A DNA stretch of 35,134 bases from Streptomyces viridiviolaceus (GCF_014650995.1 NZ_BMWA01000046.1:1-35134), one strand, 5' to 3'; shown: positions 22,237 to 31,435, counted from the stretch's first letter. The notes: a model not told the origin generated them from the sequence alone. A program made the numbers and translations.

Positions 22237-23460
22237 ATGACCATCACCGAAACCGCGCCCGCCCTCGCCCCCGCGCCCCCGCTGGCCGAGCGGACCCGGT
22301 CCATCGGCGGTTCGCCCGTACGGGACATCCTCGCCGTCACCGCCCGCCCCGAGGTGATCAACTTCGCGGGCGGGCTGCCCGCCCCGGAGCTGTTCGACGC
22401 GGAGGGCATCGCCGCCGCGTACCAGGCCGTCCTCGCCGAGACCCCGGCGCGGGCACTGCAGTACTCCACGACCGAGGGGGAGCCCGCCCTGCGGGCCGCC
22501 CTCGCCGCCCGGACCTCGGCGCGCGGCCTGGCCACCGACCCCGACGACCTGCTCGTCACCACCGGCTCGCAGCAGGCGCTGTCCCTGCTCGCCACCGCGC
22601 TCCTCGAACCCGGCGACGCCGTCCTCGTCGAGGACCCCTGCTACCTCGCCGCCCTCCAGGCCTTCGGCTTCGCGGGCGCACGCGTGATCGCCGTGCCCGG
22701 CGACGAGCACGGCCCCGACCCGCAGGCGCTGGAGGAGCTGGTGGCGCGCGAACGCCCCAAGCTGCTCTACACCGTGCCCACCTTCCAGAACCCCACCGGC
22801 CGCACCATGCCGGCCGGCCGCCGCGCCGCCGTGGCCGACGTCGCCGCCCGGCTCGGGCTGTGGATCGTCGAGGACGACCCGTACGGGGAGCTGCGCTTCG
22901 AGGGCGAGCGGGTGCCGTGGATCGCCACCCACGACGGCGCCCGCGACCGGACCGTGCTGCTCGGCTCCTTCTCCAAGGTGATGGCGCCCGGCCTGCGCCT
23001 CGGCTGGCTGCGGGGCCCCGCCGAACTGCGCCGGGCCTGCGCGGTGGCCAAGCAGGCCGCCGACCTGCACACCCCGACCGTCAACCAGCTCGCCGCCGCC
23101 CGCTACCTGGCGGACCGTGACCTGGACGCCCACGTCACCCGGGTCGCCGCGGCCTACGGGACGCGCCGGGACGCCATGCTCGCGGGCCTGGCGGACGCCC
23201 TGCCGGCGGGGTCGGTCTGGACCCGTCCCGAGGGCGGCATGTTCCTGTGGGTCCGGCTGCCGGAGTCGTACGACACCACCGCCCTGCTCCCGGAGGTGGT
23301 CCGGCACGACGTGGCGTACGTCCCCGGCGCGCCCTTCCACGCGGGTGCGCCCGACCGCTCGACCCTGCGGCTGTGCTTCGTGACCCAGACGCCGGACGAG
23401 ATCGCGGAGGGGCTGCGCCGGCTGGGCGAGGCGCTGCGGACGGCCGTGGGCGGGTCCTGA
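22237..23460 (+). CDS. PLP-dependent aminotransferase, class I/II
   Basis: A 407-residue fold-type I enzyme that resembles 2-aminoadipate and branched-chain or aromatic transaminases of the LysN type. The PLP-binding lysine lies in GSFSKVMAPGLRLGWL. Other conserved segments are INFAGGLPAPELF, TTGSQQALSLLA, the PTFQNPTGRTMP loop and IVEDDPYGELRF (cofactor Asp). It has no GntR-like DNA-binding domain, so it is a plain enzyme and not a MocR regulator. The ATG has GAAGGGA about 7 nt upstream. It has a separate promoter from the methyltransferase gene. The amino acid substrate cannot be fixed from sequence. Confidence 0.88.
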   Translation: MTITETAPALAPAPPLAERTRSIGGSPVRDILAVTARPEVINFAGGLPAPELFDAEGIAAAYQAVLAETPARALQYSTTEGEPALRAALAARTSARGLATDPDDLLVTTGSQQALSLLATALLEPGDAVLVEDPCYLAALQAFGFAGARVIAVPGDEHGPDPQALEELVARERPKLLYTVPTFQNPTGRTMPAGRRAAVADVAARLGLWIVEDDPYGELRFEGERVPWIATHDGARDRTVLLGSFSKVMAPGLRLGWLRGPAELRRACAVAKQAADLHTPTVNQLAAARYLADRDLDAHVTRVAAAYGTRRDAMLAGLADALPAGSVWTRPEGGMFLWVRLPESYDTTALLPEVVRHDVAYVPGAPFHAGAPDRSTLRLCFVTQTPDEIAEGLRRLGEALRTAVGGS

Positions 23461-23559
23461 GTACCGGGACCGGCCGGCGGGCCGCCAGGCCGTGACCTAG
23501 GTCCAAGGGCCGAGTCGGGCTCGGGCCGTGGAGGGCGGACGGGGCGGGCGAGGGGTCCG

Positions 23560-23565
23560 TACGGT
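23560..23565 (+). promoter_or_regulatory. leaderless-type -10 element of the N-acetyltransferase gene
   Basis: TACGGT ends 6 nt before the ATG at 23572. The nearest purine-rich run (GAGGGG, 23550-23555) is too far away to act as an SD for that ATG. Confidence 0.4.
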
Positions 23566-23571
23566 GTGCGT

Positions 23572-24414
23572 ATGGCTGACAGCGCACGGACGACGCCGTT
23601 CGACCTCGACGGGTATCTCAAGCGGATCGGCTGGGAGGGGGAGCCGCGGCCCGACGCGGCCACGCTGCGGGGCGTGCACCTCGCCCACCTCCGGTCCGTC
23701 CCGTTCGAGAACCTCGACCCCCTGGGCGGTACGGCGCCCTCCCTCGACCTCGGCGACCTGATGGCAAAGCTGGTCCACTCCCGGCGCGGCGGCTACTGCT
23801 ACGAGCACAACACGCTGTTCGCGTCCGCGCTGCGGGCCCTGGGGTTCCGGGTGACGCTGCTGGCCGCGCGGGTCGTCGTGGGCGCCGAGCGGATCGAGGA
23901 CCGGCCCCGCACCCACATGGCCCTCCTCGTCGAGGCCCCCGGCGATCCGCAGCCGTACCTGGCCGATGTCGGCTTCGGCGCGATCGGGTCGCTGCTGGAG
24001 CCGGTGCCGTTGACGGCGGACACGGAGTTCCACGACGCCGGGCGCCGGCACCGGCTGGTGCACGTGCCGCACCACGGACCGCTGGAGATGTGGGTGCTCG
24101 AGGCGCACCGCGGGGCCGGGGCCGGCTGGGAGGCGCAGTACGCCTTCACCACCGAGCCCTTCGAGGCGCCCGACTACGAGGTCATCAACTGGCACATCGC
24201 CACCAACCCCCGATCGCCCTTCTCCCGGCGGCCCTACGTGCAGCGCCTCATGCCGGACGGCCATCTGCTGCTCGACGGGAACCGGCTCACCGAGACCCGC
24301 GCCGACGGCACGGTCACCGTGCGGGAGCTGACCGAGGAGGCGGAGGCACGCCGGGTCCTGGAGGAGGACTTCGACATCGACGTCCCGGCCGGGCTGTCAC
24401 TGCTCGGCACCTGA
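23572..24414 (+). CDS. arylamine N-acetyltransferase
   Basis: A 280-residue cytoplasmic enzyme of the arylamine N-acetyltransferase family, which moves acetyl from acetyl-CoA to arylamines, hydrazines or related substrates. The catalytic triad is visible: Cys76 in RRGGYCYEHN, His115 in THMALLV and Asp132 in YLADVGFG. The conserved start LRSVPFENLDP is present. Length is normal for bacterial members. A GTG at 23566 would add two residues; 23572 is chosen for the family-like N-terminus and the -10 hexamer 6 nt upstream. It lies 111 nt after the aminotransferase gene and before a hairpin terminator. Confidence 0.93.
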   Translation: MADSARTTPFDLDGYLKRIGWEGEPRPDAATLRGVHLAHLRSVPFENLDPLGGTAPSLDLGDLMAKLVHSRRGGYCYEHNTLFASALRALGFRVTLLAARVVVGAERIEDRPRTHMALLVEAPGDPQPYLADVGFGAIGSLLEPVPLTADTEFHDAGRRHRLVHVPHHGPLEMWVLEAHRGAGAGWEAQYAFTTEPFEAPDYEVINWHIATNPRSPFSRRPYVQRLMPDGHLLLDGNRLTETRADGTVTVRELTEEAEARRVLEEDFDIDVPAGLSLLGT

Positions 24415-24433
24415 GCCGGCCCGTACACGCACC

Positions 24434-24469
24434 GCGGCCCGCCCTCCCTTCGGGGGGAGGACGGGCCGC
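24434..24469. terminator. bidirectional terminator between the acetyltransferase gene and argS
   Basis: GCGGCCCGCCCTCCC (24434-24448) pairs with the complementary arm ending at 24469, with one mismatch and a small TTC loop. It lies 19 nt from the acetyltransferase stop and 19 nt from the argS stop on the other strand. Confidence 0.85.
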
Positions 24470-24488
24470 ACGCGTGCGTGCCGGGCGG

Positions 24489-26252
24489 TCAGAGCCGCTC
24501 GGGCGTCCGGATGCCCAGCAGGGCCATGCCCTGGTGGAGGGTGCGGGCCGTGACGTCGCACAGGAACAGGCGGTTCGCCACCTGCTCCGGCGTCTCGGCC
24601 TTCAGGACCGGGCACTTGTCGTAGAAGGACGTGTACAGGGACGCCAGCTGGTACAGGTACGCCGCCAGCTTGTGCGGGGCGAACTCCGTCGCCGCCTCCG
24701 CCACCGTCTCCGCGAAGGCGTCGACGTGCAGGCCGAGGGAGCGCTCCGCGTCCGTCAGCGCCAGCTCGGGGTGGGCGGCCGGGCGCACGTCGCCCGCCTT
24801 GCGCAGGATGGACTGGATACGGGCGTACGCGTACTGGAGGTAGACGGACGTGTCGCCGTTCAGCGAGACCATCTGGTCCAGGTCGAACTTGTAGTCCCGG
24901 TTCGCCGACGTCGACAGGTCCGCGTACTTCACCGCGCCGATGCCCACTTGGGCGCCCCGCTCGGCGATCTCCTCCTCGGACAGGTCCTGGGCCTTCTCCC
25001 GGACGACCGCCGACGCCCGGTCGATCGCCTCGTCCAGGAGGTCGACCAGACGGACCGTCTCGCCCTCACGGGTCTTGAACGGCTTGCCGTCCTTGCCGAG
25101 CACCGTGCCGAAGGCGAGCTGGACCGCGTGCACGTCGTCGTTCAGCCAGCCGGCCCGGCGCGCGGTCTCGAAGACCATCTTGAAGTGCAGGGACTGACGG
25201 GCGTCGACCACGTACAGCAGCGTGTCGGCCTTGAGGTTGAACACCCGGTCGCGGATCGCCGACAGGTCGGTCGCCGCGTAGCCGTAGCCGCCGTCCGACT
25301 TCTGCACGATCAGCGGGACCGGCTTGCCGTCCGGGCCCTTGATGTCGTCGAAGAAGACGCACAGCGCGCCCTCGGACCGGACCGCGACGCCCGACTCCTC
25401 CAGCAGGCGGCACGTCTCGGCCAGCATGTCGTTGTACCCGGACTCGCCGACGATGTCGGGGTCCCGGACCTCCATGTCCAGCTTCTCGAAGACGGAGAAG
25501 AAGTAGATCTTCGACTCGTCGACGAACTTCTGCCACATGGCCAGCGTGTGCGGATCGCCGGCCTGGAGGTCGACCACCCGGCGCCGGGCCCGGGTCTTGA
25601 ACTCCTCGTCGGAGTCGAACTTCTTCCGCGCGGCCTTGTAGAGGCGGTCGAGGTTCGACATCGCCTCCTCGCCGCTCACCTCGCCCGCCTTGTGGTCCAG
25701 CTCGTGCGGGTGCTCGTCCAGGTACTGGATGAGCATGCCGAACTGTGTTCCCCAGTCGCCGATGTGGTGCCGCCGCACGACCGTCTCGCCGGTGAACTCC
25801 AGGAGCTGCACGACCGAGTCGCCGATCACCGCCGAGCGCAGGTGGCCGACGTGCATCTCCTTCGCCACGTTCGGCTGGGCGTAGTCGATGACCGTCGTGC
25901 CCGGGTTCTCCGCGCGCGGCACGCCGAGGCGGCCCTCGGCGTCGGCCACGCGCGCCGCGAGGTTCTCGGTGATCGCCCGGTCGGTGATCGTGACGTTGAG
26001 GAAGCCGGGGCCCGAGACCTCGACCTCCTTGATCACGTCACCGGTGACCACCTCGGAGACGACCTGCGTCGCCAGCTCCCGCGGGTTCGCCTTGGCCTTC
26101 TTCGCCAGCGCCAGGATCCCGTTGGCCTGGTAGTCGGCCCGGTCGCTTCGTCGCAGCAGCGGGTCCGCGGAGCCGGCCTCGGGCAGTGCTGCCGTGAGGG
26201 CCGCCGCGAGGCGCTGGTGGACGGAGGCGGTGAGGGACGTGACCGAGGCCAT
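24489..26252 (-). CDS. argS: arginyl-tRNA synthetase
   Basis: A 587-residue class I aminoacyl-tRNA synthetase that charges tRNA(Arg). The HIGH-type signature is EMHVGHLRSAVIGD after the N-terminal additional domain. The tRNA-recognition and catalytic core follow, including GYGYAATDLSAIRDRV. The KMSKS site is the modified form LGKDGKPFKTREGE, as in many ArgRS enzymes. The C-terminal anticodon-binding domain contains YAYARIQSILRKAG and ends HQGMALLGIRTPERL. The ATG at 26252 gives the usual N-terminus; the frame stays open through the antisense of lysS, but that part is not coding. It is divergent from lysS with 177 nt between the starts. Confidence 0.97.
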   Translation of the reverse strand: MASVTSLTASVHQRLAAALTAALPEAGSADPLLRRSDRADYQANGILALAKKAKANPRELATQVVSEVVTGDVIKEVEVSGPGFLNVTITDRAITENLAARVADAEGRLGVPRAENPGTTVIDYAQPNVAKEMHVGHLRSAVIGDSVVQLLEFTGETVVRRHHIGDWGTQFGMLIQYLDEHPHELDHKAGEVSGEEAMSNLDRLYKAARKKFDSDEEFKTRARRRVVDLQAGDPHTLAMWQKFVDESKIYFFSVFEKLDMEVRDPDIVGESGYNDMLAETCRLLEESGVAVRSEGALCVFFDDIKGPDGKPVPLIVQKSDGGYGYAATDLSAIRDRVFNLKADTLLYVVDARQSLHFKMVFETARRAGWLNDDVHAVQLAFGTVLGKDGKPFKTREGETVRLVDLLDEAIDRASAVVREKAQDLSEEEIAERGAQVGIGAVKYADLSTSANRDYKFDLDQMVSLNGDTSVYLQYAYARIQSILRKAGDVRPAAHPELALTDAERSLGLHVDAFAETVAEAATEFAPHKLAAYLYQLASLYTSFYDKCPVLKAETPEQVANRLFLCDVTARTLHQGMALLGIRTPERL

Positions 26253-26429
26253 AAGTAGGGGTGCCGTTCTCCTCGTGGGGATGGATAGACACGACCAGTA
26301 TCCCATGGGGGGTAAAGCGGTTTTCCCGGGCGCGAGGCGGTCTGGGAGAATGGAGCGGTCAGCCGTGCGACCGTACCGGCTGCTCCAGGAGCATCCTTTC
26401 CGGAACTTCAGAAAGAGGACGTGCCGATC

Positions 26430-28163
26430 GTGGCTCAGAGCACCGAGACCACCGACTGGGTCTCCCGTTTCGCGGACGAGGTCATCGCCGAGTCGGAGCG
26501 TCGGGCCCCGGGCAAACCGGTCGTCGTCGCGTCCGGGCTCTCGCCCTCCGGCCCCATCCACCTCGGCAACCTGCGCGAGGTCATGACCCCCCACCTCGTC
26601 GCCGACGAGATCCGCCGCCGCGGCCACGAGGTCCGGCACCTGATCTCCTGGGACGACTACGACCGGTACCGCAAGGTGCCGAACGGCGTCGCCGGAGTCG
26701 ACGCGACCTGGGCCGAGCACATCGGCAAGCCCCTCACCTCCGTCCCGGCCCCCAAGGGCTCCGCGCACCCCAACTGGGCCGAGCACTTCAAGGCCGCGAT
26801 GATCGAGTCGCTGGCCGAGCTCGGCGTGGAGTTCGACGGGATCAGCCAGACCGCGCAGTACACCTCCGGTGTCTACCGCGAGCAGATCCTGCACGCCATG
26901 AGGCACCGGGGCGACATCGACGCGATCCTCGCCCAGTACCGCACCAAGCCCAAGACCAAGAAGCCCCAGCAGCAGAAGCCCGTGGACGCGGCCGAGCTGG
27001 AGGCCGAGGAGGGCTCCGGCGCCGCCTCCGAGGACGACGGCAGCTCCGGCTCCGCCGGCTACTTCCCGTACAAGCCGTACTGCGGCAACTGCGAGAAGGA
27101 CCTGACCACGGTCACCGCGTACGACGACGGCACCACCGAGCTGACGTACGCCTGCACCGCCTGCGGCTTCTCCGAGACCGTCCGGCTGAACGAGTTCAAC
27201 CGCGGCAAGCTGGTCTGGAAGGTCGACTGGCCGATGCGCTGGGCCTACGAGGGCGTGATCTTCGAGCCGAGCGGTGTCGACCACTCCTCCCCGGGATCGT
27301 CGTTCCAGGTCGGCGGGCAGATCGTCGGCATCTTCGGCGGCAAGCAGCCCATCGGCCCGATGTACGCGTTCGTGGGCATCAGCGGCATGGCGAAGATGTC
27401 CTCGTCGCGGGGCGGGGTGCCCACCCCCGCCGACGCGCTGCAGATCATGGAGCCCCAGCTCCTGCGCTGGCTGTACGCCCGGCGCAGGCCCAACCAGTCC
27501 TTCAAGATCGCCTTCGACCAGGAGATCCAGCGCCTCTACGACGAGTGGGACCGCCTCGACGCCAAGGTCGCCGACGGCAGCGCCCTCCCGGCCGACGTCG
27601 CCGCGCACTCGCGTGCCGTGCGCACGGCCGGCGGCGAGCTGCCGAGGACGCCCCGGCCGCTGCCGTACCGGACGCTCGCGTCCGTGGCCGACATCACCGC
27701 CGGGCACGAGGACCAGGCGCTGCGCATCCTGAGCGAGCTGGACCCGTCGAACCCGCTGGGCTCGCTGGACGAGGCCCGCCCGCGGTACGACAAGGCCGAG
27801 GCGTGGATCAACACCCACGTCCCCGCCGACCAGCGGACCATCGTGCGCGACGAACCCGACACCGAACTGCTGAAGTCGCTGGACGAGCCATCCCGGCAGT
27901 CGCTGCGCCTGCTGCTCGACGGGCTGGCCGAGCACTGGTCCCTGGACGGACTCACCCACCTCGTCTACGGCGTGCCCAAGGTCCAGGCAGGGTTCTCCGC
28001 CGACGCCACCCCGAAGGAGCTGCCGCCGGAGATCAAGACCGCCCAGCGGTCCTTCTTCGCGCTGCTCTACCACCTGCTGGTCGGCCGCGACACCGGCCCG
28101 CGCCTGCCCACGCTGCTGCTGGCGGTGGGGCAGGAGCGGGTGAGGCACCTGCTCGGGGAGTAG
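26430..28163 (+). CDS. lysS: lysyl-tRNA synthetase, class I
   Basis: A 577-residue class I (archaeal-type) lysyl-tRNA synthetase, unlike the class II enzyme used by most bacteria. The HIGH motif is GPIHLGNLR near residue 45, and the KMSKS motif is MAKMSSSRGG. Between them is a charged, low-complexity loop (about residues 180-210) and a zinc-ribbon-like pair, CGNC and CTAC. The C-terminal region is the helical anticodon-binding part. The GTG at 26430 is chosen because AAAGAGGA ends about 10 nt upstream; the GTG at 26421 lies only 1 nt after it. A terminator with a U-tract follows the stop. Some Streptomyces also carry class II LysRS genes elsewhere, which this window cannot show. Confidence 0.95.
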   Translation: MAQSTETTDWVSRFADEVIAESERRAPGKPVVVASGLSPSGPIHLGNLREVMTPHLVADEIRRRGHEVRHLISWDDYDRYRKVPNGVAGVDATWAEHIGKPLTSVPAPKGSAHPNWAEHFKAAMIESLAELGVEFDGISQTAQYTSGVYREQILHAMRHRGDIDAILAQYRTKPKTKKPQQQKPVDAAELEAEEGSGAASEDDGSSGSAGYFPYKPYCGNCEKDLTTVTAYDDGTTELTYACTACGFSETVRLNEFNRGKLVWKVDWPMRWAYEGVIFEPSGVDHSSPGSSFQVGGQIVGIFGGKQPIGPMYAFVGISGMAKMSSSRGGVPTPADALQIMEPQLLRWLYARRRPNQSFKIAFDQEIQRLYDEWDRLDAKVADGSALPADVAAHSRAVRTAGGELPRTPRPLPYRTLASVADITAGHEDQALRILSELDPSNPLGSLDEARPRYDKAEAWINTHVPADQRTIVRDEPDTELLKSLDEPSRQSLRLLLDGLAEHWSLDGLTHLVYGVPKVQAGFSADATPKELPPEIKTAQRSFFALLYHLLVGRDTGPRLPTLLLAVGQERVRHLLGE

Positions 28164-28176
28164 CGTCAGCCGGGCG

Positions 28177-28211
28177 AAAGGCCCCCGTACGGAGCCGTAC
28201 GGGGGCCTTTT
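28177..28211. terminator. bidirectional terminator between lysS and the DUF2637 gene
   Basis: The palindrome AAAGGCCCCCGTACGG, a 2-nt centre and its complement give a 16-bp stem flanked by an A-tract and a T-tract. It follows both converging stop codons. Confidence 0.93.
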
Positions 28212-28212
28212 C

Positions 28213-29487
28213 CTATGCGATGTGCTCGTCTTCCAGTTCCGTGGCGTGGCGGTCCTGGAAGCGCAGGACCATGCGCTTGGCGTCGGCGTCCAGGACGGAC
28301 ACCCCGTAGGTCGCCTCGACGTTGTCGCTGAACTCGCGCGGGGTCGGGTAGCCACTGCCGCTGATCGACTGCTTGAAGACCTGGTAGTAGGCCTCCTCGT
28401 CCGGGCCCTGGGGCTCCGGGGCGCCGCCGCCCTCACCCAGTTCACGGGTGCGGTGCGGGCCGACCGGGATGGGGAAGCTGCCGGTGTCCTCCGGAGCGGG
28501 CTCCTGGACGGGAGGCGCCTCCTCGTACTGCTGCCGGTACTGCTCGGCCTGCTGCTGCTCCGCGTACCACTGGGCGTACTGCTCCGGGTCGTACGTCGGG
28601 TCGTAGTCGCCGTGGTACTCGACCGACTGCGGATCCCGGGCGTGCAGCCACGGGTTCTGGTCCGGGACGGGCTCGGGCTCCGCCTCCCGGCTGCCGGTCA
28701 GCTCCGGGCGCTGCTCCCCAGGAGGTGCCGCCTTCTGCAGGGCGGGCGCGGTCTGCGTGTCCACCTGCTGCTGCGGCTCCGGCGGCAGCAGGGCCGGCTC
28801 GATGCCCGCCGCCGCCAGGCCCGCCGGGGCCGTGTCCGCCAGCGGCACGCCGTAGCGGGCCAGACGCAGCGGCATCAGGGACTCCACCGGCGCCTTCCGG
28901 CGCCAGGCGCGGCCGAAACGGGAGCGCAGGCGGGCCTGGTACACCAGACGCTCCTGCTCCAGCTTGATCACCTGCTCGTAGGAGCGCAGCTCCCACAGCT
29001 TCATCCGCCGCCACAGGAGGAAGGTGGGCACCGGGGAGAGCAGCCAGCGGGTGAGGCGCACGCCCTCCATGTGCTTGTCGGCCGTGATGTCCGCGATCCG
29101 TCCGATCGCGTGCCGGGCGGCCTCGACGGCCACCACGAACAGGATCGGGATCACCCCGTGCATGCCCACGCCCAGCGGGTCCGGCCACGCCGCCGCGCCG
29201 TTGAACGCGATCGTCGCCGCCGTCAGCAACCACGCCGTCTGGCGCAGCAGCGGGAACGGGATGCGGATCCAGGTCAGCAGCAGATCCAGGGCGAGCAGCA
29301 CACAGATGCCCGCGTCGATGCCGATCGGGAAGACGTAACTGAAGTTCCCGAAGCCCTTCTTCAGGGCCAGCTCACGGACCGCCGCGTACGAACCCGCGAA
29401 ACCGATCCCGGCGATGATGACGGCACCGAAGACGACCACGCCGATGAGAACGCGGTGCATCCGTGTCAGCTGTAGTGGCGCGGCCAC
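28213..29487 (-). CDS. DUF2637 membrane protein, SpdB-like
   Basis: A 424-residue protein. The N-terminal half is a DUF2637 domain with four membrane helices at about residues 13-33, 53-72, 82-100 and 108-124, with the conserved acidic residue of GIDAG in helix 2. A basic cytoplasmic segment follows (RWLLSPVPTFLLWRRMKLWELRSYEQVIKLEQERLVYQARLRSRFGRAWRR). After that comes a long Pro/Gln/Glu-rich disordered region and a C-terminal folded segment of about 75 residues. DUF2637 proteins are linked in Streptomyces to spread functions of conjugative plasmids, but no transfer genes are nearby. The GTG at 29487 has GGAGG 9 nt upstream. The function here is unknown. Confidence 0.8.
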   Translation of the reverse strand: MAAPLQLTRMHRVLIGVVVFGAVIIAGIGFAGSYAAVRELALKKGFGNFSYVFPIGIDAGICVLLALDLLLTWIRIPFPLLRQTAWLLTAATIAFNGAAAWPDPLGVGMHGVIPILFVVAVEAARHAIGRIADITADKHMEGVRLTRWLLSPVPTFLLWRRMKLWELRSYEQVIKLEQERLVYQARLRSRFGRAWRRKAPVESLMPLRLARYGVPLADTAPAGLAAAGIEPALLPPEPQQQVDTQTAPALQKAAPPGEQRPELTGSREAEPEPVPDQNPWLHARDPQSVEYHGDYDPTYDPEQYAQWYAEQQQAEQYRQQYEEAPPVQEPAPEDTGSFPIPVGPHRTRELGEGGGAPEPQGPDEEAYYQVFKQSISGSGYPTPREFSDNVEATYGVSVLDADAKRMVLRFQDRHATELEDEHIA

Positions 29488-29569
29488 CCGTACTCCCCTC
29501 CCAGTGCCTGTTGTTGCGCGCAACAGAGTGGCACATGTGTACGGGGGACGGGTGGCCGGTCCGGGTCAC

Positions 29570-30463
29570 CTACGACTTGGAGACACTCTTCGTCGGCCGC
29601 TTGGAGGCACCCGCGGACGAATCGTCCGACGAGTCCGCCGACGAGCCCGACGCGCCCTTCGACGCCGACGGCGTACCGCTCGACGCACTGCCGCCGGTAC
29701 CGGCCCCGTTGGCCTTCGCCACCGCGGCCACCGCTTCCTCGGCCGCCTTCTGCGCCGCCTTCGCCAGGTCGTCGGCGTCGGGCGTCTTGTCACCGGCCAG
29801 GCCGGCGCCGTTGTAGTCGAGGGTGACGACGACGTTCTCGACGCGGGCGACGACCGTGTTCTGCTTGAAGGTGCCTTCCTTCTTCTTCAGGTCGTAGCGC
29901 ACGTTCGCCGCTTCGTCGCCCGTCCCGGTCAGGGGCACGGTCTTCACGCTCTTCGCGCCGTCCGCGGTCTGGGCGTCCTGGAGCTGCTTCGTGTAGTACT
30001 CGCGCGCCAGCTTGTCGCCCTCACCGCGCGTGACGTCCGACTCGAAGCGCAGCAACGCCACGTTGAGCCAGCGGAACTGCGAGCCCTTCACGCCGTTGTT
30101 GTCGAGACTGCTCCAGGAGCAGCTGCCCCGCGTCGCGGTGTCGGACGAGCTGCCCTCCTTGCCGGAGTCGGCCCCCTTGGGCACCAGATCGCCCAGCGTC
30201 TTCTTCGACAGCACCGCACACGGCTCCGGGAGCTTCTTGTACGCCGCCGCCTGCACCGTCGGGGACGGGCTCGCGGACTTCGACGCGGCGGCCTTGTCCG
30301 CGGCCTTGTCCTTGCCGTCATCGGAGCCGGAGTCCGAGGAGCAGCCGGCGGCCACCAGCATCACGGGGACGGCTGCCGCGCAGACAAGGACGCGGTGGAG
30401 GCGCTTCGCTCGCTGGTCACGCTGGTCACGCTGGGCTCGTCGCTGCATGGTTCCTTCACTCAT
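29570..30463 (-). CDS. DUF3558 lipoprotein (copy 1)
   Basis: A 297-residue exported lipoprotein. The signal peptide ends in a lipobox VAAGC (Cys about residue 41), after a basic start (MQRRAQRDQRDQRAKRLHR). A Lys/Ser-rich linker follows. The folded domain starts near AAAYKKLPEPCAVLSKKTLGDLVP and has two cysteines (LPEPC and GSCSW), the usual pair of DUF3558, a family of unknown function common in actinobacteria. A Ser/Ala-rich tail ends the protein. The ATG at 30463 has AGGAA about 12 nt upstream; a second ATG at 30448 is possible. It sits between copy 2 and the DUF2637 gene on the same strand, with gaps of 117 and 82 nt. Confidence 0.8.
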   Translation of the reverse strand: MSEGTMQRRAQRDQRDQRAKRLHRVLVCAAAVPVMLVAAGCSSDSGSDDGKDKAADKAAASKSASPSPTVQAAAYKKLPEPCAVLSKKTLGDLVPKGADSGKEGSSSDTATRGSCSWSSLDNNGVKGSQFRWLNVALLRFESDVTRGEGDKLAREYYTKQLQDAQTADGAKSVKTVPLTGTGDEAANVRYDLKKKEGTFKQNTVVARVENVVVTLDYNGAGLAGDKTPDADDLAKAAQKAAEEAVAAVAKANGAGTGGSASSGTPSASKGASGSSADSSDDSSAGASKRPTKSVSKS

Positions 30464-30580
30464 GGCACTCGTGGTTCCTGCGGTCGGAACGGGTCCGAGG
30501 GGCCACGGTACGCGGTACGACAACCGGGCGGTCCCGGTTCCCGGGCTTCGCGCGCGGGTGCCAGGACGCCCGAACGAGGC

Positions 30581-31435
30581 TCAACTCCCGAGCGAATCCG
30601 CCAGCTGAGAGGCCAGTTTCCGCGCCCTGTCCTGCATTTCCTCGCTGTCGGGCGCCACTGCGACCGTCGCCGGCTGCTCCGTGTACTCGATGGTCACAAT
30701 CACGTTCGACGTGCGGAACGCCACAGTCACGGTGCGCCGCTCGGCCGTCGAACCGGAGCTGTTCAGCTCGTCGTCCAGGAACGCCTCGTCGCCCAGGTCG
30801 TCGAGGAGGCGGGGCTGGAGGTCGGTGGGAGTGGCGCCGTCGGAGGTGCTCGTCGAGGGGGAGCCGGAGGCCGACGAGGAGGGCGAGCCACCGGGGTTGG
30901 CGGAGGCGCCGTCCGACGGGGACGCGGACGCCGAGCCGGACGCGGATCCCGACGCGGACGCCGACGGCGTTTCGGTGACGGGCGGTTCGGGAAGGTCCGC
31001 CGCCTCCACACGCTGTGCGAAGAGCTGCTCGGCCTCACTGTCGTCGCTGACGGCGTTGTCGTACGACACCACGCGCTCGAAATCGACGAAGAGATGGTCC
31101 GTGGCGTCGGTCGACTCGACCTTCCAGCGGCAGCCGACCTTGCGGTCGGTGTCGTACGTCAGCGTCGCTTCTCCCGCGTACGCCTTCTCACGGCTCTCCT
31201 CGTCCGCCATCTCCTTGATGCCCGGCAGCAGCGCATCGAGCGTCTTGTTGCCGACGGAGCGGCAGGGTTCGGGCAGGGTGCGGTACTTGCCGGGCTGGGC
31301 CGCCTGGGAGGTGACGCCGGGGTCGCCCGGGTTGGAGTCGTCCGTCGTGGCACCGTCGCCCGAGCCGCCGGTGCAGCCGGCCAGCAGCGCCGCGAGCAGG
31401 GCGGCGACGCCGGGTACGTAAGCCTTCCGCTGCAC
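30581..31435 (-). CDS. DUF3558 lipoprotein (copy 2)
   Basis: A 284-residue lipoprotein related to its downstream neighbour. The signal peptide is short, with lipobox LLAGC (Cys21). The DUF3558 core begins YRTLPEPCRSVGNKTLDALLP and includes KVGCRWKV, giving the paired cysteines also seen in copy 1. A long Ser/Ala/Gly-rich stretch with SASASGSASGSASAS character splits the core from a C-terminal piece (TVTVAFRTSNVIVTIEYTEQ) that looks like the last strands of the same domain. It is therefore probably an insertion in a loop. The GTG has AGGAG about 7 nt upstream. It is divergent from rtcB with 213 nt between starts. Confidence 0.82.
   Translation of the reverse strand: MQRKAYVPGVAALLAALLAGCTGGSGDGATTDDSNPGDPGVTSQAAQPGKYRTLPEPCRSVGNKTLDALLPGIKEMADEESREKAYAGEATLTYDTDRKVGCRWKVESTDATDHLFVDFERVVSYDNAVSDDSEAEQLFAQRVEAADLPEPPVTETPSASASGSASGSASASPSDGASANPGGSPSSSASGSPSTSTSDGATPTDLQPRLLDDLGDEAFLDDELNSSGSTAERRTVTVAFRTSNVIVTIEYTEQPATVAVAPDSEEMQDRARKLASQLADSLGS

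Noticed and set aside
24489..28445. A 1318-residue minus-strand open frame covering argS and the antisense of lysS
   Set aside because: Only the last 587 codons match a protein family. The rest is complementary to lysS, whose motifs are clear on the plus strand. High G+C content removes stop codons from the antisense frame.
28213..29487. DUF2637 protein as evidence of an integrated conjugative element
   Set aside because: No integrase, tra/FtsK-like, kor or replication gene and no flanking tRNA or attachment repeat were seen. Neighbouring genes are core genes.
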